Shown: positions 17,165 through 25,953 of the stretch, one piece after another
Layout of the letters: every line of letters begins with the position of its first letter
Position numbering within the stretch: position 1 is the stretch's first letter
NCBI GenBank assembly: GCA_937908115.1
Contig: CALEQZ010000032.1
Coordinates: forward strand, 62,001 to 126,000
Source of the DNA: an uncultured Alcaligenaceae bacterium
GTDB taxonomy: Bacteria > Pseudomonadota > Gammaproteobacteria > Burkholderiales > Burkholderiaceae_B
Reading direction: 5' to 3'
DNA: 64,000 nt
The notes under the pieces: model-generated
The model's database searches: none
The model's input: only the letters and a program-made list of their open reading frames with translations
Told to the model about the DNA's origin: nothing
Translations under genes and position numbers: made by a program

Positions 17165-18316
17165 TTAGTTGGCCTGGCCCACCATGGTCTTGACCATTTC
17201 CCACTTGCCGCCCTTGACCTGGTAGATCGTGACGGCGATTTCCTTCAGGTCGCCCTTTTCGTCGTAGGCGATATGTTCGCTGGTCGCGCCCTTGCGCTGC
17301 AGCTTGGCCAGCTCGGGAAGGTACTTCTCGGGATCGGCCGAATCGGCTTTCTGGATGGCGGTGATCATGTTCCAGGCACCGTCGTAGGCGTACGGTGCGT
17401 ACACGCCGGGCTCCTTGTTAAAGCGCGCCTTGTAGGCCGCCTCGAACTGCTTGCCCGCAGCCATTTGGGCCAGCGGCACGCCGGCAAGCGACGCATAGGT
17501 GCCTTCGGCCGCGTCGCCGGCCAGCTTGATGAAGGTATCGCTGCGGGTCATCTCGCCCGAGACCAGCGGCGCCTTGATGCCCAGCGTGGCCAGCTGGCGC
17601 TTCATGGGGCCGGACTGGGCATCGACGCCGCCGAAGAACACTGCATCGGGCGACACGCCGCGGATGTTGGTCAGGATGGAGGTGAAGTCGTTGGCCTTGT
17701 CGGTGGTGTACTCACGGCGCACGATCTCGCCGCCCGCGGCCTTGACCGCCTTCTCGACTTCGTCGGCCAGGCCTTGGCCGTAGGCCGTGCGGTCATCGAT
17801 GAGCGCGATCCGCTTGGCACCCAGGTCTTCGACCATGAACTTACCGACCGCCGCGCCTTGCTGGGTGTCGCTGGTCATCATGCGGAAGGTCGTCTCGTAG
17901 CCCTGGGCGGTGTATTCGGGCGAGGTCGCCATGGCGATCTGTGGCAGGCCGGCGTCGTGGTACACGCGCGAGGCCGGGATGGTCGTGCCCGAGTTGAAGT
18001 GGCCGAGGATACCGTCGACGCCTTCGTCGACCAGCTGTTGCGCCACCTGCACCGCGACCCGCGGGTCGGCCTGGTCGTCCTTGGACACCAGGACGAACTT
18101 GGCGACTTCACCGCCGATCTTGATGCCCTGCTTGTTGGCCTCCTCCAGCGCCAGCAGCAGGCCGTTTTGCATGTCCTCGCCGTAGTGCGATTGCGGGCCG
18201 GTCAGCGGCGCGGCAAAGCCGAACCGGATTTCCGCCGCATGCGCGGGCGTCATGGCCAGGCCTGCGGCCGCCACGCATGCGGCAGCCAGGCAGTGGAATT
18301 TCTTGTCGGATTTCAT
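17165..18316 (-). CDS. livK: Branched-chain amino acid ABC transporter substrate-binding protein LivK
   Basis: 383-residue periplasmic binding protein with a Sec signal at about 1-26 (ending PAHAA) and a mature start EIRFGFAAPLTGPQSHYGEDMQ. Typical family segments are GILGHFNSGTTIPASRVYHDAGLPQIAMATSPE and LIDDRTAYGQGLADEVEKA. The start at 18316 has AGGAG 9 bases upstream; a longer frame begins at 18439 but lacks a signal peptide. First gene of the liv operon. The 246 bases between it and putA hold the start region, with an imperfect hairpin at about 18338-18357; I see no clear promoter there. Confidence 0.93.
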   Translation of the reverse strand: MKSDKKFHCLAAACVAAAGLAMTPAHAAEIRFGFAAPLTGPQSHYGEDMQNGLLLALEEANKQGIKIGGEVAKFVLVSKDDQADPRVAVQVAQQLVDEGVDGILGHFNSGTTIPASRVYHDAGLPQIAMATSPEYTAQGYETTFRMMTSDTQQGAAVGKFMVEDLGAKRIALIDDRTAYGQGLADEVEKAVKAAGGEIVRREYTTDKANDFTSILTNIRGVSPDAVFFGGVDAQSGPMKRQLATLGIKAPLVSGEMTRSDTFIKLAGDAAEGTYASLAGVPLAQMAAGKQFEAAYKARFNKEPGVYAPYAYDGAWNMITAIQKADSADPEKYLPELAKLQRKGATSEHIAYDEKGDLKEIAVTIYQVKGGKWEMVKTMVGQAN

Positions 18317-18562
18317 GGCTGTTGCTCCTTTGTGTTTTTCGAAAGCCCATAGGCCTTCGCGAAAATGCGCTTGTGGCGCGTCCAGGCTTGTACCACCTTC
18401 TGCGCCGCGCCAGCCGGGTCGGGCGGTCGCGGCGCCCATACTGCAACCATTTTCATGCAGCCCTGCCCAGGCTGCCCCCTCCTTTGTTCGTCACCTGCGG
18501 TCGAATTCCCCCTTTTTCACGTCGGCCAGATTCATCCCTCGAAGCGCGCCGCGGTGCGCGCC

Positions 18563-21500
18563 CTAGCCTATGGTCATCAGGCTGGCGTTACCGCCGGCTG
18601 CCGCGGTATTGATGCTGACGGACCGCTCGGCCAACAGCCGCTCGATGACGTATTGCTCGCCGGCGGCCAGCGCATGGCTGCTCAAGCCCTGAACGCTGAC
18701 CAGCGGGCCCGGCCGCGCCGCCACCCGGCGGTTCAGCGCCAGCAGCGCGTCGCCGTCACCCTCGAACAGTACCGCCTCATAGGCCGGCTCGTCGATGACG
18801 GCCTCGCCGGCCAGGCGCGCCTGCGCGCGCTGCGCCTCGGGCAGGCTGGCGACGAAGTCCCGCGCGGCCTGGCCGTCGATGAAGATGGCCCGGTTGCCGC
18901 TGGCCTGCACGGCAGCCCATTGCGCCTGGGCGCCGGCGACAGTGGCCGCCACGCACAGCACGGTCCCGCGCGGCACCAGGCGCCAGGTGTTGGATTCGCC
19001 GGTCGGCCCCGGCAGCGTCACGGTCCAGGGCAGCTGGCCCGACGCGCCGGCAACGGCCGGCAGGCCGTCCGGACGCTTGGCCAGCAGCCGCAGCAGGTAG
19101 AGCGGGCCGCCGGCCTTGGGGCCGGTGCCCGACAGGCCTTCGCCGCCGAAGGGCTGCACGCCAACCACCGCACCGATGATGTTGCGGTTGACGTACACGT
19201 TGCCGGCCCGCACGCGCTCGACGACGCGGTTGATGGTCTCGTCGATGCGCGTATGCACGCCGAAGGTCAGCCCATAGCCCGTGGCGTTGACGGCGTCGAT
19301 CAGCTTGTCCAGTTCGTCGCGGCGGTAGCGCACCACGTGCAGCACCGGCCCGAAAACTTCGCGCTCGAGCTCGGCGATGTCGTCGATCTCGATCAAGGTG
19401 GGCGGCACGAAGGTGCCGTGCTGGCACTCCGGCGGCAGCGGCAGCTGCTCCACGCGATGCCCGGCCGCGCGCATCGCAGCGATGTGCCGCTCGATGCCGG
19501 CGCGGGCCTGCGCATCGATGACCGGGCCGACGTCAGTCGACAGCTTGTCGGGATTGCCCACGGCAAGCTCGCGCATCGCGCCGCGCAGCATGTGCAGCAT
19601 GCGGTCGGCGATTTCCTCCTGCAGGCACAGCACGCGCAGCGCCGAGCAGCGCTGGCCGGCCGAATCGAAGGCCGACGCGAGCACGTCGGCCACCACCTGC
19701 TCGGGCAGCGCCGAGGAATCGACCACCATCGCGTTCTGCCCGCCCGTTTCGGCGATCAACGGGATCGTGTGGCCATTCTCGTCCAGCCGCTCGGCAAGCT
19801 GGCGCGCAATCAGGCGCGCGACCTCGGTCGAGCCGGTGAACATGACGCCGCGCACGCGGGCGTCGGCCACCAGCGCCGCGCCCACGGTCTCGCCACTGCC
19901 GGGCAACAGCTGCACCGCGCCGCGCGGCACGCCGGCCGCATGCAGGATGGCCACGGCCTGCGCGGCGACCAGGCTGGTCTGCTCGGCGGGCTTGGCCAGG
20001 ACCGTATTGCCGGCAGCCAACGCGGCAGCGACCTGGCCGGTGAAGATGGCCAGCGGGAAATTCCACGGGCTGATGCACACCACTGGCCCGAGCGGACGGT
20101 GCGTATCGTTGGAGAAATCCCGCTCGATCTGCATGGCGTAATAGCGCAGGAAGTCGACCGCCTCGCGCACCTCGGCCACGGCGTTGGGCAGTGATTTGCC
20201 GGCCTCGCGCACGATCAGGCCCAGCAGCGGCTGCATCTGTTCTTCGAGCAGGCGCGCGGCGCGCTGCAGGCACTGCGCGCGCTCGGACACGGGCGTGGCC
20301 TGCCAGATCGGCGCGGCGCGCACGGCGGCGGCCAGGGCGGTTTCCACGTCGCGCTCGTCGGCTTCGATCACATAGCCGACCACGTCGCGGTGATCGGCCG
20401 GATTGCAAACCGGCCGAGCGCGCGCGGCGTCGCGCTGGACATCGGGCTCGTCCAGCATCGGTTCGGCGCGCCATGGCGTGGCGGTGCCGGCCAGCAGCGC
20501 CGAGGACAACGAGGCCAGGCGGTGCTCGTTGGACAGGTCCAGGCCGATCGAGTTGGCGCGCGGCTCACCCGCTGCCTGGTAAAGCTCGCGCGGCAGCGGG
20601 ATGCGCTCGTGCGGCGCGCCCAGGGGCACGATGCGCGAGGCGCGTTCGACCGGATCGGCGACCAAGTCCTCGACCTTGACGTCCGGGTCGCCGATCAGGT
20701 TGACGAAGGAGGTGTTGGCGCCGTTTTCGAGCAGGCGGCGTACCAGGTAGGCGAGCAGCGTCTCATGGGTGCCGACCGGGGCGTAGATGCGGCAAGGACG
20801 GTTCAGCTTGCCTTGCGACACCGGCCCGGTGACCTCCTCGTACAAAGACTCGCCCATGCCGTGCAGGCATTGGAATTCGTACTGGCCGGGATAGTAGTTC
20901 TGCCCGGCCATGTAATAGATGGACGCCAGCGTGTGGGCGTTGTGCGTGGCGAACTGCGGGAACACCGCCTCGGGCGCGGCCAGTAGCTTGCGCGCGCAGG
21001 CCAGGTACGAGACGTCGGTGTAGACCTTGCGCGTGTAGACGGGATAGCCCTCCAGGCCGTCGACCTGGGCACGCTTGATTTCGCTGTCCCAGTACGCCCC
21101 CTTGACCAGGCGCACCATGATGCGGTGGCGGCTGCGCCGGGCCAGGTCGATGATGAAGTCGATGACGTACGGCGCGCGCTTTTGGTAGGCCTGTACGACG
21201 AAACCGATGCCGTTCCAGCCTTCGAGCGCCGGATCCAGGCACAGCGCTTCCAGCAGGTCCAGCGAGATCTCCAGCCGGTCGGCCTCCTCGGCGTCGATGT
21301 TCAGGCCAATGTCATAGCTGCGCGCCAAGTGTGCCAGCTCGCGCAGCCGCGGCAGCAGTTCGCCCATGACGCGCTCGTATTGGGCGCGCGAATAGCGCGG
21401 ATGCAGGGCCGAAAGCTTGATCGATATGCCCGGTCCCTCGTAGATGCCCCGCCCGTTGGACGCCTTGCCGATGGCATGGATGGCCTGCACATAGGAATCG

Positions 21501-22378
21501 AAATAGCGGCGGGCGTCTTCCTCGGTCGTGGCCGCTTCGCCGAGCATGTCGTAGGAATAGCGAAACCCTTTTGCCTCGTAGCGTCGGCTGTTGGCCAGCG
21601 CCTCGGAAATGGTCTCGCCGGTGACGAACTGCTCGCCCATCATGCGCATGGCAATGTCCACGCCCTTGCGGATGAGCGGCTCGCCACCCTTGCCGATCAA
21701 GCGCGTGAGCGCACGCGACAGCGACTGCTCGCTGTTGGTGGCCACCAGCTTGCCGGTCAGCACCAGCCCCCAGGCAGCGGCATTGACGAACAGCGACGGC
21801 GATTGGCCCACGTGCGACTGCCAGTCGCCGCGGCTGATCTTGTCGCGGATGAGCGCGTCGCGCGTGGCCCGGTCCGGGATACGCAGCAACGCCTCGGCCA
21901 GGCACATCAGCGCGACGCCTTCCTGGCTGGACAACGAAAATTCCTGGATCAGGCCTTCCACCCCGCCGGCGCGGCGCTTTTCGCGCAGGGTCCGCACCAG
22001 CTTGGCCGCCAGCGCCTGGATTTTTTCGCCGTGCTGGGTGCGCGCCTGGCCGATCAGCAGCGGCACGCATTCGGGCTCCGGCCGGCGGTAGGCGGCGGTG
22101 ATCGCCGCACGCAGCACCGACTGTGGCGCCACCGACTGGGCGAATTCCAGGAATGGCTGGGGCGCGCCGTCACGCGCCGGAGCGTCCTCGGGTTGCACCT
22201 CTTCGCCGGCCAGGTGAGCCAGCTCGGCCGGCAGGCGTCCCTGCTCGACCTGGTCCAGGTAGGACAAGACCGCTTGCTTGATGAACCAGTGCGGCGTGCG
22301 CCCCAACTTGTCCGCCGCCGCGCGCAGCCGCGCGCGCAACGTCTCGTCGACCTTCAGGCCCAGGGTGGTGCTCGCCAT
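18563..22378 (-). CDS. putA: Trifunctional proline utilization protein PutA (repressor, proline dehydrogenase, P5C dehydrogenase)
   Basis: 1271-residue PutA that oxidises proline to glutamate at the membrane and represses its own transcription. Residues 1-47 (LGLKVDETLRARLRAAADKLGRTPHWFIKQAVLSYL) form a ribbon-helix-helix DNA-binding domain. The FAD-dependent proline dehydrogenase barrel spans about 250-560, with GNGRGIYEGPGISIKLSALHPRY and the RLVKGAYWDSEIK segment. The NAD-dependent P5C dehydrogenase spans about 640-1130, with AETGGQNAM and catalytic C911 in AGQRCSALR. The C-terminal region, ending in SLMTIG, is the extra domain found in trifunctional PutAs. The PutA-type GTTGCA operators upstream support autoregulation. 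No putP permease is adjacent. Confidence 0.97.
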   Translation of the reverse strand: MASTTLGLKVDETLRARLRAAADKLGRTPHWFIKQAVLSYLDQVEQGRLPAELAHLAGEEVQPEDAPARDGAPQPFLEFAQSVAPQSVLRAAITAAYRRPEPECVPLLIGQARTQHGEKIQALAAKLVRTLREKRRAGGVEGLIQEFSLSSQEGVALMCLAEALLRIPDRATRDALIRDKISRGDWQSHVGQSPSLFVNAAAWGLVLTGKLVATNSEQSLSRALTRLIGKGGEPLIRKGVDIAMRMMGEQFVTGETISEALANSRRYEAKGFRYSYDMLGEAATTEEDARRYFDSYVQAIHAIGKASNGRGIYEGPGISIKLSALHPRYSRAQYERVMGELLPRLRELAHLARSYDIGLNIDAEEADRLEISLDLLEALCLDPALEGWNGIGFVVQAYQKRAPYVIDFIIDLARRSRHRIMVRLVKGAYWDSEIKRAQVDGLEGYPVYTRKVYTDVSYLACARKLLAAPEAVFPQFATHNAHTLASIYYMAGQNYYPGQYEFQCLHGMGESLYEEVTGPVSQGKLNRPCRIYAPVGTHETLLAYLVRRLLENGANTSFVNLIGDPDVKVEDLVADPVERASRIVPLGAPHERIPLPRELYQAAGEPRANSIGLDLSNEHRLASLSSALLAGTATPWRAEPMLDEPDVQRDAARARPVCNPADHRDVVGYVIEADERDVETALAAAVRAAPIWQATPVSERAQCLQRAARLLEEQMQPLLGLIVREAGKSLPNAVAEVREAVDFLRYYAMQIERDFSNDTHRPLGPVVCISPWNFPLAIFTGQVAAALAAGNTVLAKPAEQTSLVAAQAVAILHAAGVPRGAVQLLPGSGETVGAALVADARVRGVMFTGSTEVARLIARQLAERLDENGHTIPLIAETGGQNAMVVDSSALPEQVVADVLASAFDSAGQRCSALRVLCLQEEIADRMLHMLRGAMRELAVGNPDKLSTDVGPVIDAQARAGIERHIAAMRAAGHRVEQLPLPPECQHGTFVPPTLIEIDDIAELEREVFGPVLHVVRYRRDELDKLIDAVNATGYGLTFGVHTRIDETINRVVERVRAGNVYVNRNIIGAVVGVQPFGGEGLSGTGPKAGGPLYLLRLLAKRPDGLPAVAGASGQLPWTVTLPGPTGESNTWRLVPRGTVLCVAATVAGAQAQWAAVQASGNRAIFIDGQAARDFVASLPEAQRAQARLAGEAVIDEPAYEAVLFEGDGDALLALNRRVAARPGPLVSVQGLSSHALAAGEQYVIERLLAERSVSINTAAAGGNASLMTIG

Positions 22379-22419
22379 AATCTACCGCCAAAACACGAGT
22401 AAAACCGGAAATGGCGGCG

Positions 22420-22473
22420 ATTATACAGATCGGTGCAACCCTATCAGCCAGGGAAAACCCGAATGGTTGCACC
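22420..22473 (-). promoter_or_regulatory. putA promoter and paired PutA operator sites
   Basis: Reading toward putA on the minus strand, a perfect TATAAT -10 lies at 22420-22425, about 41 bases before the start codon. Overlapping the spacer is GTTGCA (TGCAAC on the plus strand, 22434-22439), and a second copy in opposite orientation lies at 22466-22471. The two are part of a perfect 9-bp inverted repeat, GGTGCAACC at 22432-22440 and GGTTGCACC at 22465-22473. GTTGCA is the established recognition motif of the PutA ribbon-helix-helix domain. No good -35 box is visible. Confidence 0.7.
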
Positions 22474-22479
22474 TATCAT

Positions 22480-23088
22480 TTACGGGCAGCGCAACCCAGT
22501 TTTTCCAGCCCTTTCGATGGCCGCGGCGATCGCGTCAGACAGTTGCGACAAATTGCGCTGGTGTCCGGCCACCAGCGCCGGTATGCCCGCCTGCACCGGG
22601 CTGCGGAAATAGGTCCGGCACAACGGCGGCTGGCCCGGCGATCGCGCCGGCGCCGCCCACCAAACCGCTTCGAGCGCGGCCGCCTCGTTGGGCGTGGATT
22701 CGAAGCGCTGGACCTCCACCTGCACCCGCCACAGCCCCTGGGGGTCACCCGCGGGCATCGCAGACTGCACCACCGGCACCGGCAGCCGCGCGGCCAACCC
22801 CGCCGCCAGCGAAGCGCGGATCTGGTCGGCCAGCGGCCCGGCCCAGCGCTCGCCGTTGAGCGGCACCACCTCCCCTTGGCCACTGCGCACCACGATCTGC
22901 GGCAAATCGAGTTCGGCCGGGATGGACACCGGCAGGACTTGCACGGCGCTCACACCGGCAGGCGCCGGCGCCGGCTGCGCGGCGTGCCCTGCGCCCGGGG
23001 CGAGCAGCGTATAGAAATTGACGGGCGGCGAGGCGCAAGCCGCCAAAAGCGCCGACGCGGCCATGGCTAGCCAGGCAGTGCGCGACAT
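22480..23088 (-). CDS. pqiC: PqiC-like membrane-integrity-associated lipoprotein (ABC-type transport auxiliary lipoprotein)
   Basis: 202-residue lipoprotein of the PqiC/DUF330 family with lipobox LLAAC and lipidated C18. The start of the mature region, PVNFYTLLAPG, is the family signature. PqiC is an outer-membrane lipoprotein that works with the MCE protein PqiB in lipid movement across the periplasm. The ATG at 23088 overlaps the pqiB stop as TGATG; the frame could also open one codon earlier at TTG. Last gene of the pqi operon, 101 bases before putA on the same strand. Confidence 0.87.
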   Translation of the reverse strand: MSRTAWLAMAASALLAACASPPVNFYTLLAPGAGHAAQPAPAPAGVSAVQVLPVSIPAELDLPQIVVRSGQGEVVPLNGERWAGPLADQIRASLAAGLAARLPVPVVQSAMPAGDPQGLWRVQVEVQRFESTPNEAAALEAVWWAAPARSPGQPPLCRTYFRSPVQAGIPALVAGHQRNLSQLSDAIAAAIERAGKTGLRCP

Positions 23089-24719
23089 CAAGGACCTCCA
23101 TAAGGCACGGCGTCGCGAGAGCGGCCGCGCAAAAGCGATTCGGGATTGGTCTGCAAGCTGTCAGCCAGCACGCGCAGCGAGCGCGCCGCGCGCTCCAGCT
23201 CCTTGAGCGCCTGCTCGAGGTTGGCCGGCAGCGACGAGCCCGAGCCCAACATGCCGTCGACTGCGGCCAGCGATTGGCGCGCCTGCCGCAACGTGGCCGC
23301 GGCCTGTGGCGTCACTTCGCGATCGATGCGCGCCAGCACCCGCGACACGTTGGCCAGGGTATCGCGCATCTGCATGCCGATCTCGTCGAAGGGCACTTTT
23401 TCGAGCTTGGCCACGATCGCCGACACTTGCTGCTGCAGTTGGTCGAAGTCGCCCGGTATGGTGGGGATCACCACGGGATCGGATTCGAGCTGGAAGTCCG
23501 CAACGGGCGGCGCGTCCGGGAAGAAGTCCAGCGCGACGTACAGCTGCCCGGTCAGCAGATTGCCGGTGCGAAGCTGCGCGCGCAGGCCGTTGCTCACCAT
23601 CGGGCGCAGCAGGGTCAAACCCTGGCCTTCGGGGCGCATCGCCAGCATCTTGTGGTAGACCGGCCCCAGCCGCTCGGGGAAGATCTGCGCGTCGACCAGG
23701 GTATAGAAGCGCTTGCGCTGCTCGTCAAAACCCATCTCCATGCCGGTGACGGTGCCCAGCGCCAGCCCGCGGAAATCAATGGCCGCCCCCGGGGCCAAGC
23801 CACGCACCGATTGGTCAAAGCGCATGCGTATGGACACGGCCAAGCCCTCGGACTCGGCCAGCGCCGCGCTTTCGGTCCCGTAAAGCGTAAAGACATGCTG
23901 GGCGGGCGCCTGGGGCGCCGCGCCCGGCTCGCCCCGCGGATCGAAGGCGATCCCGCCGGCCAGCACCGACACCAGCGATTGCGTGCGCAGCTGCACGCCC
24001 TGGGCGTTGACCGACATGTCCAACCCGCTGGCGTTCCAGAAGCGGGTGTTCTCGGTGATGAAGCGATCGACCGGCGCATCGACGAAGATCTGCACGCTCA
24101 CCGCCCGGCCGTCGTCGTCGAGCTGATAGCCGATGACGCGCCCGACTGGAATGCGCCGGTAATACACGGGAGAACCGACGTCCAGTGACCCCAGGTCGCT
24201 GGTCTTGAGCGTATAGCGCGTCCCCGGGCGGTCGCTGGTGACCTCCGGCGGCGACTCCAAGCCGACGAACTCGGTCTGCGAGTCGGCCTGCTCGTCGACC
24301 GGCGGCGCGTCCACCGCGATATAGGCGCCCGATAGCAGGGTGCCCAGGCCCGACACGCCGCTGACGCCAAGGCGCGGGCGCACCACCCAGAAGCGCGTGC
24401 CCGCGCGCGCCAGGCTGGCCGCATCGCCGATCAAATCGGCCTGGACCAGGACTTTGGAGCGGTCTTCGCTCAAGCGGATGCCTGACACCGTGCCGACCAC
24501 CACGTCCTTGTAGCGCAGCTGCGTCTTGCCCACCTCCAACCCTTCGGCCGTCTGGAAGCTGATGGTGATCTGCGGACCGGCGTGCATCCAGGTGCGCACC
24601 ACCAGCGACAGGCCCGCGATCAACGCCACCAGGGGCACCAGCCAAATCCAGGACACCGCCGCGCGCGATTTGTGCGCGATGGTCGGCGGTTGCGGTTCGT
24701 CGGCCTGCTCTTGCGTCAT
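23088..24719 (-). CDS. pqiB: PqiB-like MCE-domain intermembrane lipid transport protein
   Basis: 543-residue periplasm-spanning protein with one N-terminal membrane helix at about 21-41 (SWIWLVPLVALIAGLSLVV) and three MCE domains, beginning near QITISFQTAEGLEVGK, RYTLKTSDLGSLDVGS and IRMRFDQSVRGLAPG. The C-terminal 120 residues are helical and would form the coiled needle seen in PqiB. The start at 24719 is used because the 35 in-frame residues before it lie in pqiA and lack family character. It lies 7 bases after pqiA and overlaps pqiC. In E. coli, PqiABC bridges inner and outer membranes. Confidence 0.92.
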   Translation of the reverse strand: MTQEQADEPQPPTIAHKSRAAVSWIWLVPLVALIAGLSLVVRTWMHAGPQITISFQTAEGLEVGKTQLRYKDVVVGTVSGIRLSEDRSKVLVQADLIGDAASLARAGTRFWVVRPRLGVSGVSGLGTLLSGAYIAVDAPPVDEQADSQTEFVGLESPPEVTSDRPGTRYTLKTSDLGSLDVGSPVYYRRIPVGRVIGYQLDDDGRAVSVQIFVDAPVDRFITENTRFWNASGLDMSVNAQGVQLRTQSLVSVLAGGIAFDPRGEPGAAPQAPAQHVFTLYGTESAALAESEGLAVSIRMRFDQSVRGLAPGAAIDFRGLALGTVTGMEMGFDEQRKRFYTLVDAQIFPERLGPVYHKMLAMRPEGQGLTLLRPMVSNGLRAQLRTGNLLTGQLYVALDFFPDAPPVADFQLESDPVVIPTIPGDFDQLQQQVSAIVAKLEKVPFDEIGMQMRDTLANVSRVLARIDREVTPQAAATLRQARQSLAAVDGMLGSGSSLPANLEQALKELERAARSLRVLADSLQTNPESLLRGRSRDAVPYGGP

Positions 24720-24726
24720 GCGGTAA

Positions 24727-25953
24727 TCACCTGGCTGGTTCGGGCGAAGGCGCCCGCGAGGTTCGATAGGCGTGGCCGCGGGGGCGTTGCGGCGGCAACG
24801 CGTCGGCACCCGGTGCGACGGCATCCCAGGCCGCCCTGGGATCGAAGCTCATGGCGGCAAGCATGGTCAGCACCACGACCACGCCGAAGGCTGCGGCCCC
24901 CACGCCGGCGGAAATCTGCATCAGCCCGGGGAAATCTGCCAGCGCCGCAAGCAGGATCACGACGTATACATCCAGCATGGACCACTGGCCGATGAACTCC
25001 ACCATACGGTACATGCGGGTGCGCGGCACCAGCGAGGCGGGACGGCCATGGGTCGTGGCCCAGGCCAGCAGCGCCAGCGCCAGCAGCTTGGTCAAGGGCA
25101 CCACGACGCTGGCCACGAAAACGATCACCGCCAAGTCCCAGGACCCCAAGGACCACAGCTGCACGACCCCACCCAGGATGGTGGGGCTGCTCGCTCCCGT
25201 CAGGCCCTGGACGTGCATCACCGGGTAGACGTTGGCGGGGACATATAGGATGGCCGCCGCAAGCAGCAGCGCCCAGGTGCGCGCCAGATGGTCTGGCTTG
25301 CGGGCCGCGCGGGCCGGATCGGGCGACGGGTCGCCGGCCTGCAGCCCTTCCCGCTGCACATATCCCCGCAGGGTATCCGCGTCCAGCCGGCCCAGCACGG
25401 TCAGCAGCACCGTCAACGCCGCGAACCCCCACAGGCCGGCGCCGGCGCTCACGCGCGCCGAGCCTGAAACCTTGACCACGGCGACGATCACGCCGAGCAG
25501 GAACACCGGCACCATGGACCAGGGACGCAGTCCATCCAACAGGCGCAGTGCCGGTTCGAATCCGGCCGGCCGCCGGCCCACTGCCAGCGGCCACAGCACC
25601 CAGGCCAGCAAGCACAATTGCAGCAACGGTACGGCGAACGCCGACAATGCGACCATCACGGCCACCAGCATGTGGCCGTGCCCCGCCGTGACGGCCACGG
25701 CTTGCAGCAAGGTGGCGCTGCGCACCGTGCCACCCGCCGACATCGACGCCACGGGATAGGCATTGGCAATGGCGAACACCGCCAGCGCGGCCAGGGCGAG
25801 CGCCAGCCAGTCAGCCGGGCGCAATGCACTATGGCGCGCAAGCACGGCCTTGCACCGGGTGCAGACCGCGATCTGCCCCTTGGCAAGCACGCGGCGCCGG
25901 TAGACGGCGCCGCAGTACTCGCAGCCGATCAGGCCGGTGTGCGCCTGGGACAT
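24727..25953 (-). CDS. pqiA: PqiA-like paraquat-inducible inner-membrane protein
   Basis: 408-residue inner-membrane protein with two tandem PqiA domains of four helices each. The N-terminal domain is preceded by a zinc-ribbon-like set, C11-x-x-C14 and C32-x-x-C35. The conserved cores are ALAVFAIANAYPVASM and, in the second half, AAILYVPANVYPVMHVQG. The C-terminal tail is Pro/Arg-rich. The ATG at 25953 overlaps the clpA stop as TGATG, an unusual coupling to an AAA+ protease gene. With PqiB and PqiC it should form the lipid-transport complex. Confidence 0.92.
   Translation of the reverse strand: MSQAHTGLIGCEYCGAVYRRRVLAKGQIAVCTRCKAVLARHSALRPADWLALALAALAVFAIANAYPVASMSAGGTVRSATLLQAVAVTAGHGHMLVAVMVALSAFAVPLLQLCLLAWVLWPLAVGRRPAGFEPALRLLDGLRPWSMVPVFLLGVIVAVVKVSGSARVSAGAGLWGFAALTVLLTVLGRLDADTLRGYVQREGLQAGDPSPDPARAARKPDHLARTWALLLAAAILYVPANVYPVMHVQGLTGASSPTILGGVVQLWSLGSWDLAVIVFVASVVVPLTKLLALALLAWATTHGRPASLVPRTRMYRMVEFIGQWSMLDVYVVILLAALADFPGLMQISAGVGAAAFGVVVVLTMLAAMSFDPRAAWDAVAPGADALPPQRPRGHAYRTSRAPSPEPAR

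Noticed and set aside
16211..18352. 713-codon plus-strand frame opposite livH and livK
   Set aside because: Antisense shadow of two well-supported genes, rich in His, Arg and Gln, with no recognisable domain.
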